A stretch of 64,000 nt of DNA from Plotosus lineatus (lineage: Eukaryota > Chordata > Actinopteri > Siluriformes > Plotosidae). Positions 11,901 to 22,631 of the stretch are shown piece after piece. Every line of letters starts with the position of its first letter. Position 1 is the first letter of the stretch. The notes beneath the pieces were generated by a model. That model was not told the DNA's origin. It saw only the letters and a list, made by a program, of their open reading frames with translations, and did not search any database. Made by a program: the position numbers and the translations under genes. The stretch spans positions 53,048,501 to 53,112,500 of the forward strand of contig CM045731.1 in NCBI GenBank assembly GCA_024760905.1, in the 5' to 3' direction.

Positions 11901-12351
11901 CACCAGCCCTACAGTTCGATTAACTGGAAGTAAAAGCCACCGGAAACATCATTGACAGCAGAGGAATGTGAATGCATATGGAATAATAAACCAGAGAGAC
12001 CAAGGTGATTTTTCAGAGATGCCTGAAATAATTATGCAGTTGTTCAGATGCTCAGTTTCATCATTTGTAGCAAAGCAATTTAGCCACAATAGACAGCAAA
12101 CTTAGAGGGCCAAGCTGTCCTCACGCTATGAAATTACAGTAGTCAACGATTGACCTCAGAAATCTTCTCTTTGAGTTGGAGAGAAACCAGCCCCAACCTG
12201 TAGTTTTTCTTACATTTATTGATGGTGGTAATCTTATTGTTGTTTTTTTTTGTTCAAAAAATGTTCCAGTTCTTAACTTGTAATCATGATGTAATCATGT
12301 GCCAGATGTTTTGACGTTCTCTGGAACTCCTCTGTATTTTTTGTATCGCAG

Positions 12352-12645
12352 ATGGCTATAATCATCAGCACTGTGAAGCAGAAACGCCTCAAGACCCACA
12401 TGTTCCAGACTTCAAGCCTGTGAGCAAAGATAAAGGAGACTGCAAAGCAGTTATCTCAGGACTGCTGTGTGGCAAACCTGTGAAATGGGAAGTGAGCTTT
12501 GATATCGAACCCTATCTGCAAGGTCGTGAGCGAGAGGAAAAGGTTCACGAGGATCTTTGGAACGAAACCTTCCATCACTTGGCTGCCAGGTCAATTATTC
12601 AAGACTTTGAGCAGATGGTAGACAAAGAATGTGAGATTGAGCATG
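12352..12645 (+). CDS. vwa5b1: vwa5b1 exon (conserved C-terminal region, part 1)
   Basis: The acceptor TTTTTTGTATCGCAG ends at 12351, and the donor GCATG|GTGAGT follows 12645. The reading enters by completing a codon begun at 11549 and leaves in phase 1. It encodes KAVISGLLCGKPVKWEVSFD, then LQGREREEKVHEDLWNETFH and LAARSIIQDFEQMVDKE, the conserved region of VWA5B1/VWA5B2 that lies C-terminal to the vWA domain. Function is not established for the family. Its resemblance to inter-alpha-trypsin inhibitor heavy-chain architecture comes from the upstream VIT and vWA domains. Confidence 0.9.
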
Positions 12646-12699
12646 GTGAGTAATAAGATGATATACTTGCTGCAAACTATCTATCCATTATTTGTATCA

Positions 12700-12905
12700 C
12701 TTATCATCCATCAGGGTTGCAGGGGAAGCTGGAACCAGAGGTGGGGTCACACTCTAAACAGGTCGCCAATGTATTAGAGATTACCACAGACATTTACAAT
12801 GATTTACACCCAAATTCAAAGCTGTAGGTAATTGATAGCCAGCTTATGTGCATGTCTTTGGATTGCGGTTGAAAACCATAGTACCCAGAGAAAACCCACT
12901 ATGCC
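12700..12905 (-). repeat. Family C fragment
   Basis: In minus orientation this shows the decayed family C centre and 3' part. 'gcatgtctttggattgcggt' is the complement of its cytosine-rich 'cagtcc-aaa' block. Confidence 0.5.
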
Positions 12906-13007
12906 GACACTTTCTGTAATCAAGATTAATGTTTTCAGCAGTCTTCTTTATGACAATGATAATAAATGCAATCTGATTGGTTATAAGTGTGCCAGAATTT
13001 CTCCATA

Positions 13008-13100
13008 CTTCCTCTTCTTCTTCTTCTTCTTCTTCTTTTCCTTTCAACTTTTTCCCTTTTTCAGGGGTCACCACAGTGAATCATCTGATTCACATGTTTG
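13008..13100 (-). mobile_element. RTE/SINE-A 3' tail fragment
   Basis: The complement reads 'gattcactgtggtgacccct' followed by 'gaaaaagggaaaaagttgaa' and an AAG-repeat tail, which is the shared 3' terminus of the RTE LINE and SINE type A. The (TTC)n at 13011-13036 is that tail. Confidence 0.75.
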
Positions 13101-13195
13101 ACCTCCGCACAACACTGTATCTTTACTAACATTAAAAATATAAAACATTAAATAATAATAAAAAAAAAACAGTAATCTAGTGTTGCAAAAAAGTA

Positions 13196-14267
13196 CAGAC
13201 GCTCCCCGACTTACTTTTTTGTTTGGTTCCAGATGGCCGAACATAAGTTGAAAAGGAACGTAAGTTGTTACTGTATGTTCCAGTGATGTATGACGTTCAT
13301 ACTGTACTATACATCCATAAATACCATCACCGTATCTCATCAAACACCCCTAAATCAATTATTATAAACATAACATTGTAAAATAATATCAAATATATCA
13401 AATAATATCAACATTAATTTCAAATAAATTAAATTCAAGCAAAATAATTTCAAATAGATACATTTTAATCAAATTCACTCATCAGATATCAAATACAGTA
13501 TCAAATATAACCTTTAACATTCTCTATGATGCGATCTTTCTGCTTGTAAATGGTTCCGATGGTCGACCGATGGTCACTTTACATGAAGATGAGCCGAGTC
13601 ACTTTACATGAAGCTTAAAACAGCCAATCAACGTTTACAATATGTGAGGTGCTCACCACCGAAACTAGTTTACTTGCTGTGCTTGAGACAAAGCGCGGGT
13701 TATACGGACTTCCGGTCTTTCAAGTGAGCAAGGACGCCGTTGAACTCGTTTAGTACTCAGCCTGTACTGATGTGAATCACCAGCAGAACGGAGAGTTCTC
13801 TTTCTTTTCTGGATTCGGGTTTTCATTCATTTCACAACTCTCTTTGCTTAACTGAGTATGCATGGTAGATTGCGCCGATCCGAGCAGATAATTAATTCAT
13901 CTCTGTGTATGAGACTTGCACCCATGCTAGTAAGCTTACGCTTCTGACTAACCATATTTGCTGAGGGTTACAAAAGTCCGCAAAACAGTGTAAACACAAA
14001 GATCACAGAGACGACGTCTTAACACAAGGGTAACACACTATATAACGCTATATGTATATAACTGAAGTGGGAAGAAGGAGGGGCACGTTCAGTCTGTCGT
14101 TTGTAAACAATGAACGCAGCATCATTACGTCATTGCGTCATTACGTCAGCGTACTATGTAGGTATGTCTAAACTCAAAATTTGCCTTTTTTTTTTTTGCA
14201 AAAAACAAAAAACAAACATTAAATCGAAAAAACGTAAAACAGATGAATGTAAGTCGGGGAGCGTCTG
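13196..14267. mobile_element. Tigger/pogo-like nonautonomous transposon
   Basis: The terminal inverted repeats are CAGACGCTCCCCGACTTAC at 13196 and its complement ending at 14267 (GTAAGTCGGGGAGCGTCTG). TA flanks both sides (13194-13195, 14268-14269). It is 1,072 bp long with no transposase, and the interior is AT-rich. It is inserted in a vwa5b1 intron. Confidence 0.85.
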
Positions 14268-14564
14268 TATAGCATCACATTGCCCAACTATTTGAGAAGC
14301 ACCGAATTAGCGGCAGCCCCGGAAAATTATACATATGCATCATCACGACATTACAGGCACATGATTCAAATTTTTTCCAATGGCAGAGAGCTTTATTTCT
14401 TCCTCCTGCTGATTGGTTGCAGATGATGTGTACACCTTTTTTTCTCCTTCATACACATGTTATCAATGTGATTGCTTGAATTGGAATTCAATGTTTTTTT
14501 AGTGCATTTTAAATTATTATTTAAGCCCTTACAATGCTCATTACTTTGCGCTTAAATTCATGCG

Positions 14565-15005
14565 GCTTCAGTGCATTGTTTTTTTTTTTTTTTTTTAAAT
14601 ATTCATCGAATTAAAAAAATAAGGAAATTAAGGAAGAATATGGGGGGAAAGTTAAGGAAAACGATGCAAAACAAGGCCAATCATGCAAAAAACTCCCCAA
14701 ACAAACAAAAACAAAAAACAACCCAAAACCCCCCATCAAAACTACTTACATTTTTATGTGAGGTGCACATCTGTGCGTGTGCGCGTACATATGTGTGTGT
14801 ATTTATATTTTATGTACATTTTATGCCTTATTTTTGAATGTTTAATTGTTATTCAAAGAATTTATTGTGTTGAATATGTATTTACTGATAGTATAAACAC
14901 ATATACATGTACGTATATGTCAGTCGGGGGGGGTTGATCCTACTTTCAGCAGTTGTAGGGTGATCTCGATATAAATTAACCGCGGAAAGGGAGGGATCCC
15001 TGTAT
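14565..15005 (+). mobile_element. Repeat family E (probable Tigger-like remnant)
   Basis: A T-rich left part, 'aaggaaattaaggaagaata', 'caaggccaatcatgcaaaaa', 'atatgtcagtcgggggg' and the terminal 'aaagggagggatccctg' recur at 33000-33425 and, inverted and truncated, at 17231-17440. 'CAGGGATCCCTC' would suit a Tigger-type terminus followed by TA. There is no coding capacity. The left end is approximate. Confidence 0.7.
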
Positions 15006-15109
15006 ATCTATGTATTAAAAGTAGTATATATAGTTTCTGTTCTTTAGACTTTATATCACCTAGCTATCAAAAATAATTTTGAGGGACATGTCTGTCTTAT
15101 TTCTCATAG

Positions 15110-15247
15110 GTTCCGGTCGGCGCTATCAGCTGTATGCCATGCAGACCAGCAAAGCTTGCAACATCATGAGCAAATACACAGCATTCGTGCCCATTGATTT
15201 GGACAGCAATGAATATTTACCCATTTCTGTTGAGTATTCATATGCTG
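15110..15247 (+). CDS. vwa5b1: vwa5b1 exon (conserved C-terminal region, part 2)
   Basis: The acceptor TTATTTCTCATAG ends at 15109, and the donor TGCTG|GTGAGT follows 15247. Both ends are in phase 1, so the exon could be skipped without a frameshift. It encodes RRYQLYAMQTSKACNIMSKY and TAFVPIDLDSNEYLPISVEY, the most recognisable VWA5B block in the window. Confidence 0.92.
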
Positions 15248-15299
15248 GTGAGTCACTTCTGTTTCTTTGATAAGCTTTGAAGTTAATGTTAATTTAATC

Positions 15300-15510
15300 C
15301 TTAAGATTGACCCAGATGAGACTCTGGACGAAGGTGGGGTTCACCTTGGTCAGTGTGCCAGTCCAGAGCTAAGACACACACACAACCATTCACACTCACA
15401 CCTGTGAGCAATCTGGAACAGTCAATTAGCCTAATATGCATGTTTTTGGATTATGGGAGGAAACTGAATTACCCAGAGGCAATCCATGCATATATAAATA
15501 ACTCCCCACC
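15300..15510 (-). repeat. Family C fragment
   Basis: In minus orientation: 'cctaatatgcatgtttttgg' and 'attatgggaggaaactg' are complements of the family C centre, and 'tgagactctggacgaaggtg' is a decayed tail. Confidence 0.6.
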
Positions 15511-15870
15511 TCCTGTGTCGCCCTACTTTTAATCAGCAGAATGTAATTTAAAAGAAAGTCAGCTGTGTTAATGAAACTAAAATACAAGTTTGCCTGTCGG
15601 AAGACAATTCCCTTGGGTTTAGAAAACATTCTGCTTTCTGAACACTCCAGATTGGCAAGTATGGCTAATTAGTGGATGCTTGCAAATGTCCTTGTTTTCG
15701 CCACAAAGAGAAGTAGATGGAAAAAACACCAATCCATTTGACATTTAGTCCATTGTTGAAAAAGTTGTTCTGAAGTGGAAATAATGCAGGAATTATCTCC
15801 AAAATGCAAACACTACCAACTAAGAACTACCAATTAAGAAATGCTAATATCAGTCTGTGGCTCTTTTCAG

Positions 15871-16002
15871 AGGAACAGCGGAAGGGTGGGTCGTATTCAA
15901 GCCATCGTTCAGGAAGCAGGAAAAGCCATGGTTATTCGATGGGTTTGAGCCACTCGCAGTCCGGGTGCCTTGCTGATGGAGAAGACCAAACAACAACAAC
16001 TT
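15871..16002 (+). CDS. vwa5b1: vwa5b1 exon (Ser/His-rich linker)
   Basis: The acceptor GGCTCTTTTCAG ends at 15870, and the donor CAACTT|GTAAGA follows 16002. Both ends are in phase 1. It encodes EEQRKGGSYSSHRSGSRKSH and GYSMGLSHSQSGCLADGED, a polar low-complexity linker. The phases fit the neighbouring exons. Confidence 0.85.
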
Positions 16003-16135
16003 GTAAGATCTTTGTTTGTTCTGAAATCAAATCTGGCCACTATTAAAACCATCTCATATTAAAAGTACTTCATAATGTTGATTGTTGGGAAAAGTTACCT
16101 ACTGTGATCTAACCTGTGGCTTTTTTTATACCCAG

Positions 16136-16204
16136 CTGAAGACAAAGTCTCCCCTTGTACTACTCCCTCAACAGCTGGATGGGAACGCTTTAGCTTCACT
16201 GAAG
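16136..16204 (+). CDS. vwa5b1: vwa5b1 short exon
   Basis: The acceptor TTTTTTTATACCCAG ends at 16135, and the donor TGAAG|GTATGC follows 16204. It is a 69-base exon with phase 1 at both ends, encoding EDKVSPCTTPSTAGWERFSF. A later potential donor (ACT|GTTAAG after 16252) would leave in phase 0 and clash with the next exon, so 16204 was chosen. The preceding intron is only 133 bp and the following one 216 bp. Confidence 0.75.
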
Positions 16205-16251
16205 GTATGCGTTCCTGGCATGACAGCAGTATTAACTCGGAAAGCACTGTT

Positions 16252-16255
<4 letters not shown>

Positions 16256-16316
<61 letters not shown>
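16256..16316. repeat. (CA)30 microsatellite
   Basis: An uninterrupted CA run lies in the 216-bp intron 16205-16420, starting about 50 bases after the donor. Confidence 0.97.
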
Positions 16317-16318
<2 letters not shown>

Positions 16319-16420
16319 CACGTGTGTCGTGCAGCAGCTTAAGCTGTATACCCCTGCTCTGTGCCTGTGTGAGCATTGACCAAGCCTCGAGACTAACCTG
16401 TTGCCACTGCTGTGTTTCAG

Positions 16421-16490
16421 TCTCTCAGCGGAGTCTGACAGTGGCCTCAGACCCTTCGCAGAGATCAGTGGAAAGCCTTTTCTCAGCCAG
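16421..16490 (+). CDS. vwa5b1: vwa5b1 short exon
   Basis: The acceptor CTGTGTTTCAG ends at 16420, and the donor AGCCAG|GTAGGT follows 16490. It enters in phase 1 and leaves in phase 2. It encodes SQRSLTVASDPSQRSVESLF followed by SA, leading into the Arg-Leu of the next exon (R|LSLSRTRLLTK). Confidence 0.8.
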
Positions 16491-16764
16491 GTAGGTATGA
16501 GAGACAGAGAGAAAGACATGGAAGATGCACAGAGAGAGAGAGAGTTCACTCTGTTGTAAATGTCACTCGGTTTTAAGAGGAACTACAGTAAAGTATAGTT
16601 ACAAAATCCTCAGAACAACAAAAAGCCCAATTCCATTCAGTTAGCCAGAGCTGGTGCCAAAGAAACCACGAATTGCGAGCAGCCTTTCCACTTTGTGACT
16701 TATTTTTCTCATGGTGCAAATGGATGTAGATGTAAATTACAGTGCAGAAGTCGCCAATCTGTGG

Positions 16765-17105
16765 GCAGTGGTATCCTGGTGGGAAGGTGCTGGATCACTG
16801 ATCCCAAGGTTGAGAGTTCAAGCCTCACTCTCAACGGGTTGTCACTGTCCCCCCAGTGCAGCTAACTGGGTTATAAAAAGGCTGACCATGTCTCTCACTG
16901 TCTATGGTGTGAGGCATTTAAAAGAACCATTGCTGACTTTCGTCAAGAGTAGGCTGCATAGTCGTCAGCGTGCTTCTGCCCTGTGATGGCCTGACAAGCT
17001 GTCCAGGGTTTACTGTCTGCCCTTACCCAGAGTCGGCTGAGATGGGCATCAGCCTCCCCTTGACCCTAATTAGGATTATGCAGTTTGGAAAATGAATGAA
17101 TGAAC
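16765..17105 (+). repeat. SINE type B
   Basis: The copy runs from 'gggcagtggtatcctggtgg' (box-A-like) through 'gttcaagcctcactc' (box-B-like) and the shared body to 'attaggattatgcagtttgg' with GAATGAATGAA. It lies in the vwa5b1 intron between 16490 and 18475. Confidence 0.8.
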
Positions 17106-17230
17106 ATCACCAATCTATCCTCGTACTCATTTTTTCCACTCTCAAAACACGACTCCACTTCTACTTGAACTGGATTTTGGAAAATTGATGAGTTTATTAC
17201 TTTCTTCATTTAGAATGGAAGTAATACTAC

Positions 17231-17440
17231 AGGGATCCATCACTTTCTACGGTTAATGGGGACCGAGACCCCCCCCCCCCCTCGACCGCCGAAGTAGGAT
17301 CGTCCCCTAACTAATGTATACGTACATGTATATGTGTATATAATATCATACATATTCAATGCTACAAATGCTTAGAATAACAATTAAACATTAAAAAATA
17401 ATGCATAAGATGTAAATAAAATACAAATACACACGCATAC
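17231..17440 (-). mobile_element. Repeat family E, truncated inverted copy
   Basis: It begins at the CAGGGATCC terminus and continues with 'gaagtaggatcgtcccctaa' and 'tgtatacgtacatgtatatg', the complement of the right half of the family E copy at 14565. Confidence 0.7.
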
Positions 17441-17445
17441 AGACA

Positions 17446-17752
17446 GGGTGCTGGATCGCTGATCCTAAGATTGGAGGTTTGAGTCCCACTCTCCACAAGG
17501 TTGTTATTGTACCTCCAGTGCAGCTAACTGGGCTATCAAAGGCCGGCCATGTCTCTCACTGTCTATGGTGACAGGTTCATGTAAAAGAACCATTGCTGAC
17601 TTTCGACAGCGTGTTTCCACCCTGCGATGGCCTGGCGAGCTGTCCAGGGTGTACTCTGCCCTCGCCCGAAGTTGGCTGGGATGGGCACCAGCCTCCCCGC
17701 GACCCAAATTAGGATTAAGCGGATACAGAAAATGATGATGATGATGATGATG

Positions 17753-17753
<1 letters not shown>
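17446..17753 (+). repeat. SINE type B with ATG-repeat tail
   Basis: The box-A end is truncated and the copy starts near 'gggtgctggatcgctgatcc'. The body is complete and the tail 'agcggatacagaaaatgatg' extends into seven ATG units. It abuts a TA microsatellite. Confidence 0.8.

Positions 17754-17836
<83 letters not shown>
17754..17836. repeat. (TA)n microsatellite
   Basis: About 40 TA units with one CA interruption, following a SINE tail. Confidence 0.95.
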
Positions 17837-17839
<3 letters not shown>

Positions 17840-17849
17840 CCCATTTGAC

Positions 17850-18185
17850 AAATTATTGATATCAGGTTCACAGAAAGGCCGGACTCTATTTCAGCCCACA
17901 CCAACTTACCAGACCACTGTTCGGCCAGGACACACAACCATTTACTTTCACACTAACATCCAGGGTAATACGTAACAGCTACACATCCTAATGCGCCTGT
18001 CATTAGACTGTGGGAAGAAACCGGAGAACCCAAAAGAAATCCATACCAGGACAGGTAGGACATGTAAACACCACACAGAAACAGCTTAGGTGAACTCTGA
18101 ACTTGAACCCAGGACCTTCTTAGGGGGATGCAGATGTGTGAACCACTATGCCACTGCACTGCCACTCTGGGCTCAGATATAAGAT
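17850..18185 (-). repeat. Family C copy, diverged
   Basis: Complementary blocks include 'cattagactgtgggaagaaa' and 'ggacatgtaaacaccacaca', then a box-B complement 'gaacttgaacccagga' and a box-A-like complement 'gtgaaccactatgccactgc'. Confidence 0.7.
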
Positions 18186-18474
18186 TATTGTGCAGGTGTT
18201 CTCTCACTGGTCATGGTTGTTTGGCTTGTTTGGCTTTTTGTGACAGTTAATATCCATCTATGTTTATGTATTCAAACTGGGATCCTTGAGCAGAATGCAT
18301 ATTTCTTTGATGTAATATTTGAAAGCCTGCTGTTCATCGAATAGCCCAAATGCTGAAGCTGTGTATGGAATACGAACAAGTTTAAATATAAATGATTCCA
18401 GAGACTGCTGTTGTGAAGAATGAGGTTTGCGCTTGGTGGTATTTCATTCAATGTTTTTCCTTCTTTTCTTTTAG

Positions 18475-18595
18475 GTTGAGCCTGAGCAGGACGCGACTCC
18501 TGACCAAAGCAGCCATGGGCTTCATGTGTCGTACGCAAAGCAAACCTGATTCAGTGGGAGACAGTGAGAATGACAGCAAGGACTACATCCCTCTG
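18475..18595 (+). CDS. vwa5b1: vwa5b1 exon (conserved)
   Basis: The acceptor TTCTTTTCTTTTAG ends at 18474. The donor CCTCTG|GTGTGG follows 18595 and is weak beyond the GT. It completes the Arg codon begun at 16490 and leaves in phase 0. It encodes LSLSRTRLLTKAAMGFMCRT, then an acidic run ending KDYIPL, which continues in the last exon with VSLQLSCGAFVLD. This junction is typical of the family. Confidence 0.88.
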
Positions 18596-18664
18596 GTGTG
18601 GACTGTTTTATTCTGTACAACTGTAGTGTAGCATGCATCAATAACTCATGAGAGAAAAAAATAA

Positions 18665-18850
18665 TAAGATGTAGGGTGGATAGCATGTCTGCCTTACAAC
18701 AAGAAGGTCCTGGGTTCGATTCCGTGCTTGGCGAGGATGTATCTCTGTGGAGTTTGCATGTTCTCTCCAGCTTGTCTGGGTTTCCTCCAGGTACTTGGGT
18801 TTTCGAAAACCATTCGAAAACTTATTTCTCGTCAAGAAGAACATCCTCTG
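18665..18850 (+). repeat. Family C copy, partial
   Basis: The head 'gtgcttggcgaggatg' and box B 'tcctgggttcgattccgtgc', then 'tgtggagtttgcatgttctc' and 'tgggtttcctccaggtactt', are clear. The 3' part is lost. Confidence 0.75.
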
Positions 18851-19127
18851 ACCTAACAAGAAAACTTTCTGCGAAGTGTAAGTGCACTCAGCACCAGCGA
18901 CTACGGCTGTTTGCACAATATATTTTCCCCACTGTATTCTTCATTTAGTGGGTTGCCCATGTGAGCACATAAGCATGGAGGCAACAAAAACTTGAGAGCA
19001 TGGCTTTAAGAAAGTTGTATGAGTGTGGAACTCGGTGGGAATTATAATTATGAAAATTGTAGATTTTTCGCACAACAGTGAATTATTTTTGGTCACTATC
19101 ACCTGTCCTTAAATAAAGTTCATTCAT

Positions 19128-19412
19128 TCATTTTCTCATCTTAATTTGGGTCGGGCAAGGGTAGGATACAGCTTACACAGCTTACGAGGCCATTGCAGAA
19201 TGAATACACATACTGTACATCCATTCACACACCAGTTACTCCTAGGGCCAATCAGCCTACTGTGCATACTTTTGGACTGTGGGCAGAAACCAGAGGAAAC
19301 CCACACAAGTAGGGGGAGTACATACAAACTTCACCCAGAAAGACTCAAGGTTTCAGACCCAGGACCTTCTTGCTGTGAGGTCGACATTCTAACTACTGCA
19401 TCACCATGCCGG
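19128..19412 (-). repeat. Family C copy
   Basis: It has complementary blocks throughout: 'ggactgtgggcagaaaccag', 'gtacatacaaacttcaccca' and a box-B complement 'gacccaggaccttcttgctg', plus a decayed tail at the left. Confidence 0.7.
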
Positions 19413-19649
19413 CCATAAATAAAATATTTTTTTCCCTTACTCATCCAAGCAAGCACCATCAAGCACCACCAAAATTAAAACAAACCAACACAGATGCATG
19501 TTTCATGGAGGTAACAATACAACAAATCAGGAAATGTAATAACAAAGATGATCGTAAACAACAATAAGGTTGTGAGTTTGGGATTGAGATGTCACTTACT
19601 CTGGATAATTTTCAGCTAAATTTCCTGTCAAAATTCTTGACTTTTGCAG

Positions 19650-20276
19650 GTGTCTCTGCAGCTGTCCTGTGGTGCATTTGTCTTGGACACTGCCTTGTGC
19701 GAGGCCATTAACGTCCCAATGGACAAGCTGAAGTGGACATCACCATTTACCAGCCACAGGCTCAGCCTCCCCCACCTTTCCCACTCCAGCAACAGGAGAA
19801 CCGACAGTCTAGAGGTCCAGCATAGCACTTCTCCTCCGCCTAAAGATTCTGATCTTTCTGAAATTGAGGACATAGTGCCTCGCAGCCCAAGAACCGAAAG
19901 CACGTCATCTGGTTTGGGTGATGCCTCGCTTTCTCCCAGCTATTCGCAGTCTGACAGCGGACGGGGGTCTGATTATGGGAACGTTGAAGTACCAGTCTCA
20001 CCTGGAGGCATGCAGAAGATGGCACAAGAGCCCGAGAGCATGGTGTGGTCCACGGCCGTGGCCTTGGCGTGGCTCGAAAACAATTCCGCAAGCTACTTCA
20101 TTGAATGGGAGATGATTGCAGCCAAGGCGAGCCTATGGCTGGATGCACAGGTGGTGCCTGAGGGACGAGAGCTGGCAGCAGTCAAGGCTGCAGCCAATCA
20201 ACTGTTTATCATCCTCAGACACTGGGACGAGAACCTTCAACTCAACATGCTGTGCTATAACCCCAACAGCATGTAG
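19650..20276 (+). CDS. vwa5b1: vwa5b1 terminal coding exon
   Basis: The acceptor GACTTTTGCAG ends at 19649 and reading enters in phase 0, stopping with TAG at 20274-20276. It encodes VSLQLSCGAFVLDTALCEAI, a Ser/Pro-rich linker, and the conserved C-terminus MVWSTAVALAWLENNSASYF, AAKASLWLDAQVVPEGREL and ending HWDENLQLNMLCYNPNSM. This terminus identifies VWA5B1/VWA5B2. vwa5b1 is preferred because a camk2n1-type gene lies downstream in convergent orientation, but VWA5B2 is also linked to a CAMK2N gene in mammals, so the paralogue call is not final. Summed over nine exons the window carries 614 codons, about half of the family's usual length. Confidence 0.93.
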   Translation: MSLQLSCGAFVLDTALCEAINVPMDKLKWTSPFTSHRLSLPHLSHSSNRRTDSLEVQHSTSPPPKDSDLSEIEDIVPRSPRTESTSSGLGDASLSPSYSQSDSGRGSDYGNVEVPVSPGGMQKMAQEPESMVWSTAVALAWLENNSASYFIEWEMIAAKASLWLDAQVVPEGRELAAVKAAANQLFIILRHWDENLQLNMLCYNPNSM

Positions 20277-21558
20277 CTCTCCGAATGACCTGGTGACAGT
20301 GGTTGGGATTTGATCCTGTACACCATCATATGTTTGGTTTTACTTGATCCACACTCCATTCATTGGTCTGTTAGTTCAGGAAAAGAAATGTACAGAATTT
20401 AAAATGATGTTAGTGATTATACGGTAGTCATACGCTGTGCTGAGCTCTTGCACCTTCTGTTTCTTTTCTTTTTTGGAAACAAAAACACTATATTTTCATT
20501 TGTTTATTATTATCATCAAAATGCTGCAGTGCTGCAATAGCTTCGATGAAAGCCAATCGTATTCATTTATTTGAACATTGTCTCTGGGCACATTTGGTTT
20601 ATGTGCACTGGAAGACCAACAAAAAGATAATTGATGGTAAAATTATGGTTATATGCAAAGCAGTACATGGCTGTGAGAACCCACAGAACCAGGCTATTGT
20701 TTACTCATTTTTTTGTCATTCAAATTTGCAGAAATGAAGCAGAATGTGTTTGTTTGTCTCTGAGCAATTATATGCTTATTTGGTGAACTGTTTGATTGTA
20801 TAGTCTGTAATGAACAGAGTGCCACAAATAGCCGTAAGCATGGCTGGTTCTTGGCTGGCTATTAACTTGTCATCAGCATTCCGTCAACAAAGTATTGAGT
20901 GAAGCTTAAACATTTTCATGAACTCTTGCTCTGTTTGAAAAGGCAAAAGTGATGTATTTCCCATGCAGTGTTATTTGATTGTATTCCGAGACTTAACAAG
21001 ATGTCAAACTATTGCTGAGACAGCACTTCCTGTCCAGTCTTAAGTGCCTGACCCAGCAGAACTTCTCCGATGAACTATGATTTGTTTTGTTTTTTTTCCT
21101 TCTGTAATGCCACATTAAGTCTTGTGTGCCATTTACTAGCATATTTATGAAACCTGTGAATATGTTGTTGCTGAATTCCACTATTGTTTGATTGCCTTAA
21201 ATTGTGACAAAGCGTGCAAGAATTTTTTTCTGCTCAGTGTTATCCATGTGAATGCCCTTTCTTTTTTCTTGCCATAAAAGATTGTAAGTGTCACTCAGGT
21301 ACCGTTGCTCTGTAGGTTGAGTCTTTGTGGCGAGCAAGAGTCTGCTGATGCATGAGTATGTCCGAGAGCTGCTGCTGATGTGTAACGTCTTGTTTAGCTC
21401 GTGAATATGGCTGTTAAAAAAAACACACACACACACACACAAAATGTGAACCTTGTTTGAGGTCGGTCATGTTTTTCCCCAAAGTGATTATAAAGCGCTT
21501 GTCAACTCGCTGTAGTACATCTCGTGCAATGACAGAGTGTGTAACTGCATGTAATAAA
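20277..21558 (+). other. vwa5b1: vwa5b1 3' UTR (inferred)
   Basis: The sequence after the TAG has no repeats of the local families except a short CA run (21423-21440) and runs to an AATAAA. Its repeat-free state, unlike the surroundings, fits a transcribed UTR. The end is inferred from the signal, not from transcript data. Confidence 0.6.
21553..21558 (+). terminator. Polyadenylation signal AATAAA (vwa5b1)
   Basis: 'gcatgtAATAAAgtcttgctg' occurs 1.28 kb after the stop codon. The next 40 bases contain the GT-rich 'ggtcgtgcgagtggttatta', as expected downstream of a cleavage site. Confidence 0.65.
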
Positions 21559-21914
21559 GTCTTGCTGCTGAGGAAATGATTAGGTCGTGCGAGTGGTTAT
21601 TAGAGCACCACTATCTGTCAGTCACAGGTGTGCTGCGAGAGGAAAATACTCAACAATGGAGTTATTTTGAATACCACACCACTTTTTATGCTAACGCTAA
21701 CAGTAAAATAAAAATACTGAAGAGTGATACATTGGAGTTTTTACCTCATTATAGTTATATGTAATGCTGTAGAACCTGCTTTAATTAAGCTAATTCTCAT
21801 TAAATTTCATGAAATTGGTCCATCGTGAAATATGGACTTATCACAAACAATTTTCCTAAAGCCTTTCTTCACACCCACTCTAACCATCGCCTTCTTGTAG
21901 ACATATGTGATAGG

Positions 21915-22225
21915 TCAAAGGTGGCAAGGTCGCATAGTTGTTAGCATGTCCGCTTCACAGAAAGAAGGACTCGGGTTCGAGGCTTGGGAAAGATGACAGC
22001 ATTTCTGTGTGGAGTTTGCATGTTCTCATTGTGCTTGTGTGGGTTTCCTCCAACATTCCAATGACATGCACATTAGTCTAATTGGCTGTTCCAAATTGCC
22101 CCTAGGTCTGAGTGTGCAATGGTCTGGCAAGCTGTTCGGTCAGTACCCTTTGCACAGAGTTGGCTGAAATAGGATCCAGCCTCCTTGGAACCCTAATAGG
22201 ATTAAGGCATTCGACAATGAGAGAG
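21915..22225 (+). repeat. Family C copy, nearly complete
   Basis: A box-A-like head 'gcatagttgttagcatgtcc', box B 'ctcgggttcgaggcttg', the centre, 'ctaattggctgttccaaatt' and the tail 'aaccctaataggattaaggc' are all in order. Confidence 0.85.
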
Positions 22226-22625
22226 AGTTTTATTCTTAATTATTTTTATTATTAATATTACAGTAGCGAGTTTAACATGTTATACTTTTTCATTTAATCT
22301 TTTCTGCCTCCAATATTATTGTTCACTCACAAAGACAGTTTAAGCAATATTATTCCTGATACAGCATGTGTGCCAGTATCAACAATGGCAACAACATGTA
22401 GTTATTAATCATACACCATATTTCAATAAAACATTAAAAATTCTTTCTTTGGTTTGCTCAATCTCAGGCTGTGTCGAAAAGCAGTACATTTTATAGCCAG
22501 TAGATGCTGCAACACACTTTGACAAGTAGAAAAGACATGAAGAAGCTGATTTGATCACAAAATGATGCATGCAACATTAGAGATTCACTTCATGCTCCAT
22601 GTTTCCTTTCCTTCTACATATAGAC
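22226..22625. other. Intergenic sequence, nothing recognised
   Basis: AT-rich. No gene or known repeat block seen. Confidence 0.35.
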
Positions 22626-22631
22626 TCATCT

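Noticed and set aside
16205..16252. Extension of the vwa5b1 exon to the donor after 16252
   Set aside because: It stays open but ends in phase 0, while the next acceptor at 16420 requires phase 1.
16082..16549. Open frames with long Thr-His or Cys-Val runs
   Set aside because: They are translations of the (CA)n run across vwa5b1 exons and introns; the spliced frame explains the coding part.
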